A stretch of DNA of 64,000 bases from Gammaproteobacteria bacterium (GTDB taxonomy: Bacteria > Pseudomonadota > Gammaproteobacteria > Steroidobacterales > Steroidobacteraceae): positions 62,001-126,000 of the forward strand of contig JAQGOG010000057.1 in the NCBI GenBank assembly GCA_028293765.1. The letters run 5' to 3'. Below are positions 61,916-64,000 of this stretch, in pieces; within the stretch, counting starts at the first letter, position 1, and each line of letters opens with the position of its first letter. The position numbers were made by a program, and so were the translations under genes. Under the pieces are notes generated by a model. The model saw only the letters and a program-made list of their open reading frames with translations, was not told the DNA's origin and did not search any database.

Positions 61916-63469
61916 ATGCCGTTCAGCTCGAGGATGTCGACCGCGCATTCCACGCGGCGACCTCGCATTCGGCGGGCGATCTTCCTGGGAATCGTGGGGA
62001 TCTGGCTCGCCACTGCGTGCTGGGAAGCGAATAAGCCGCTGCCACCCGGCGTGCACACCACCTCTGCCTGGCACTCCGTGGCCGCGAAGGACCTGAGCTT
62101 CATCGCCGACATCACCTCCGCCGACGCCTACGGGCGGGCGGTTTCGAGCCAGGCCATTTTCGACGAGGTACTGAAAGTAGTGCGCTCGGCCCATGAGTTC
62201 CTGGTACTCGACTACTATATGTTTAACAGCCGGCGAGGCGAGCTCGACGCCACTTCAGCGCTCCTGAGGCCGCTGTCCGCCGAACTGCGCGACGCGCTGA
62301 TCGAGCGCCGGCGCGCGCTACCCGGCCTGAAGGTGCTGTTCATCACCGATCCCGTCAATGAGCTCTACGGCGCCGCCCCTTCGGCCGACCTGCGCCTGTT
62401 ACGGGCGGCGGGGGTGGATGTCGTCACGACGGATCTCGACCGGCTGCGCGATTCCAACCCGCTCTACTCGAGCGCCTGGCGGCTTGCGATCGGATGGTGG
62501 AGTCCAAACCCGCGTGGCGAGGGATGGCTGCCCAGCCCCCTCGATGATACGACCGATCCTCTGACGCTCGGCGCCTGGGCGCAGCTCGCCAACTTCAAGG
62601 CAAACCAGCGCAAAGTGGTGATCGGGGACGACGGCCGGGGTGGCCTGGTCGGTATCGTGGGATCCGCCAATCCGCACGACGCCGGCGGCGCCGATTCGAA
62701 CGTCGCAGCCCGGGTCACGGGTCCCGTGCTGGGGCCGTTGCTCGAGAGCGAGCTTGCCGTGGCCCGCTTCTCGGGGTGGCAGGGCGGTATCGAGCCACCG
62801 CCAAAGCCGGCCCCGGTGGCGCAGTCCCTATCCGAAGCCAACACGGACGACGACTTCGCTGCAGGAAAGTCGGCAAGAGTCGGCGTGTTGACGGAGGGTG
62901 CGATCCACGAAGCTCTGCTCGAGCGCGTGAATACGGCCGTCAAAGGCGAGTCCGTCGACATCGCCATGTTCTATGTGGCGGATCGAGGTATCGTCGAATC
63001 GCTGCTCGCCGCGAGCCGGCGCGGCGTCAGCGTGCGGCTGATTCTCGATCCCAACAAGGATGCTTTCGGCCGCGCTACATCGGGCCTCCCGAACCAGCCG
63101 GCCGCCAGTGAGCTCGTCTCCGAGAGCAAAGGCGCGATTCACGTGCGGTGGTATCGCACGCACGGAGAGCGGTTCCACACGAAGCTCGTAATGATCTACG
63201 GACCCGAACGACTCTGGCTCACGCTGGGCTCCGCGAATCTCACACGGCGCAGTGTCGGGGACTACAACCTCGAGGCGAACCTCGCTATTGAAGTCGCGCG
63301 CGCGGCGCCGTTGGCCTTGCAAACGCTCGAATACTTCGAAACGCTCTGGAGCAACCGCGCCTCGCTCGGGATCGAATACACGGCGGACTTCGCGGCCTAC
63401 GCGGACCCCGCGCAGTCGCATTACTGGCTGTATCGCTTCATGGAAGGCACCGGCATGTCTGACTTCTAG
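61916..63469 (+). CDS. Phospholipase D-like protein with one degenerate HKD motif
   Basis: This 517-residue protein has an N-terminal hydrophobic segment ending in LATAC, possibly a lipobox, so it may be exported or lipid-anchored. Two PLD halves follow. In the second, ERFHTKLVMIYGPERLWLTLGSANLTRRS keeps the HxK and the Ser/Asn. In the first, KANQRKVVIGDDGRGGLVGIVGSANPHD has Asn in place of the catalytic His. It resembles cardiolipin synthase-like proteins. The enzymatic reaction is therefore uncertain. Confidence 0.87.
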   Translation: MPFSSRMSTAHSTRRPRIRRAIFLGIVGIWLATACWEANKPLPPGVHTTSAWHSVAAKDLSFIADITSADAYGRAVSSQAIFDEVLKVVRSAHEFLVLDYYMFNSRRGELDATSALLRPLSAELRDALIERRRALPGLKVLFITDPVNELYGAAPSADLRLLRAAGVDVVTTDLDRLRDSNPLYSSAWRLAIGWWSPNPRGEGWLPSPLDDTTDPLTLGAWAQLANFKANQRKVVIGDDGRGGLVGIVGSANPHDAGGADSNVAARVTGPVLGPLLESELAVARFSGWQGGIEPPPKPAPVAQSLSEANTDDDFAAGKSARVGVLTEGAIHEALLERVNTAVKGESVDIAMFYVADRGIVESLLAASRRGVSVRLILDPNKDAFGRATSGLPNQPAASELVSESKGAIHVRWYRTHGERFHTKLVMIYGPERLWLTLGSANLTRRSVGDYNLEANLAIEVARAAPLALQTLEYFETLWSNRASLGIEYTADFAAYADPAQSHYWLYRFMEGTGMSDF

Positions 63470-63506
63470 CGTTCGGGAATTGCTGCCCAGACACTGCCTA
63501 CGGTCG

Positions 63507-64000
63507 TCAGTGCCTCTCGCTCGTGCGCTCCAAAGCGACACGCACGGCGCCGCGAGCCTGTTCCGACAACGAGCCGAGAGCACTGTTCGCCGCCGTCTCG
63601 AACGCCGCGGTGACAGCGCTGAGCTTGTTGCCGGCAGCCACTGAAGAGCCCTCTGCCACGAAGCTCGCCACGACATCACGGCCCTCGCGTCTGCCGATGA
63701 GACAGTCGAGTACCACATGAACCTCAGGTGCACCGCCCCCGTCATTGTACTCGGCCTCGAAGCGGCGCACGCTAATCTGCAACAGGTAGTCGGACGGAAA
63801 CGGGCTCGCCGAATTCTCCACCGAGGTCCACGATCCCGATGCCCGTAACGTCTCGATCGCAAGCGTTTCGACCATGTCCGGCACGGCGGTGGGCCAGCGG
63901 CTCGCGGAGAAAAAGCTCATGCGGTGGCCCGCCTGCACCAACACGATCTGCGGTGAGTCCAGGCCGGAAGTGGCCACGGGACGGCCAACCCTTACCGACG
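63507..64000 (-). CDS. ABC-type transport auxiliary lipoprotein, 5' end outside window
   Basis: The frame is open to the right edge; reading in, SVRVGRPVATSGLDSPQIVLVQAGHRMSFFSASRW is the characteristic region of the ABC_trans_aux family (YmbA/PqiC-like), followed by YLLQISVRRFEAEY. The signal peptide and lipobox lie outside. Such lipoproteins sit in the outer membrane of MlaD/PqiB-type lipid transport systems, whose other genes would be expected further right. A GTG at 63977 is an internal codon, not the start. Confidence 0.88.
   Translation of the reverse strand, partial: SVRVGRPVATSGLDSPQIVLVQAGHRMSFFSASRWPTAVPDMVETLAIETLRASGSWTSVENSASPFPSDYLLQISVRRFEAEYNDGGGAPEVHVVLDCLIGRREGRDVVASFVAEGSSVAAGNKLSAVTAAFETAANSALGSLSEQARGAVRVALERTSERH

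Overview
The window is GC-rich, gene-dense bacterial chromosome. The gene set is gammaproteobacterial. It has def-fmt-rsmB-DUF4390-ntrYX on one strand, a LysM lipoprotein-dprA-smg-topA run on the other, and also priA, rlmJ, prlC, a YheS-type ABC-F protein, two ECF sigma modules and a large TonB-dependent receptor. The combination fits a Steroidobacter/Xanthomonadales-like lineage. That placement is inferred from gene order and family content, not from any search.

Left part (1-17.3 kb). The window opens inside a CHAT-domain (caspase-like) protease gene. It is followed on the same strand by a small exported protein, a secreted S8 (subtilisin) protease, an ECF sigma factor and a membrane anti-sigma factor with an HxxxCxxC motif; this looks like one regulated protease module. 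Next come a 5'-3' exonuclease-like protein and an HNH endonuclease (minus strand), the three-gene proton-translocating transhydrogenase operon (pntA-pntAB-pntB), and a periplasmic cyclophilin. A second ECF sigma/DUF3619/DUF3106 module diverges from priA. A CDF metal transporter overlaps the end of priA. A small accessory patch follows: a broken AAA ATPase gene in three frames, then a Panacea-domain (DUF4065) gene with a small partner, a candidate toxin-antitoxin pair.

Guanidine locus (17.3-27.4 kb). Two divergent operons make up a guanidine uptake and degradation system. On the minus strand are two DUF1989 proteins (carboxyguanidine deiminase type), a biotin-dependent urea/guanidine carboxylase and allophanate hydrolase. 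On the plus strand is a NitT/TauT-type ABC importer. Two different riboswitch classes are visible. A guanidine-I (ykkC) riboswitch precedes the importer. A guanidine-II (mini-ykkC) pair of ACGA-loop hairpins lies inside the catabolic operon, directly before the carboxylase.

Middle and right (27.5-64 kb). argS and a SPOR protein are followed by a TonB receptor with a GlcG/HbpS-like partner, then a REC-PAS-GAF-GGDEF-EAL regulator with a degenerate GGDEF motif. Next is the translation/nitrogen-sensing operon def-fmt-rsmB-DUF4390-ntrY-ntrX; this NtrX has lost GAFTGA and key ATPase residues. Then come LysM lipoprotein, dprA, smg, topA, rlmJ, aroE, gor, prlC, an SH3 membrane protein, an HD phosphohydrolase, a membrane GGDEF-EAL protein, the ABC-F ATPase, a phospholipase-D-like protein with a degenerate first HKD motif, and the end of an ABC-transport auxiliary lipoprotein gene running off the right edge. 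I found no rRNA, tRNA, insertion sequence or CRISPR array.
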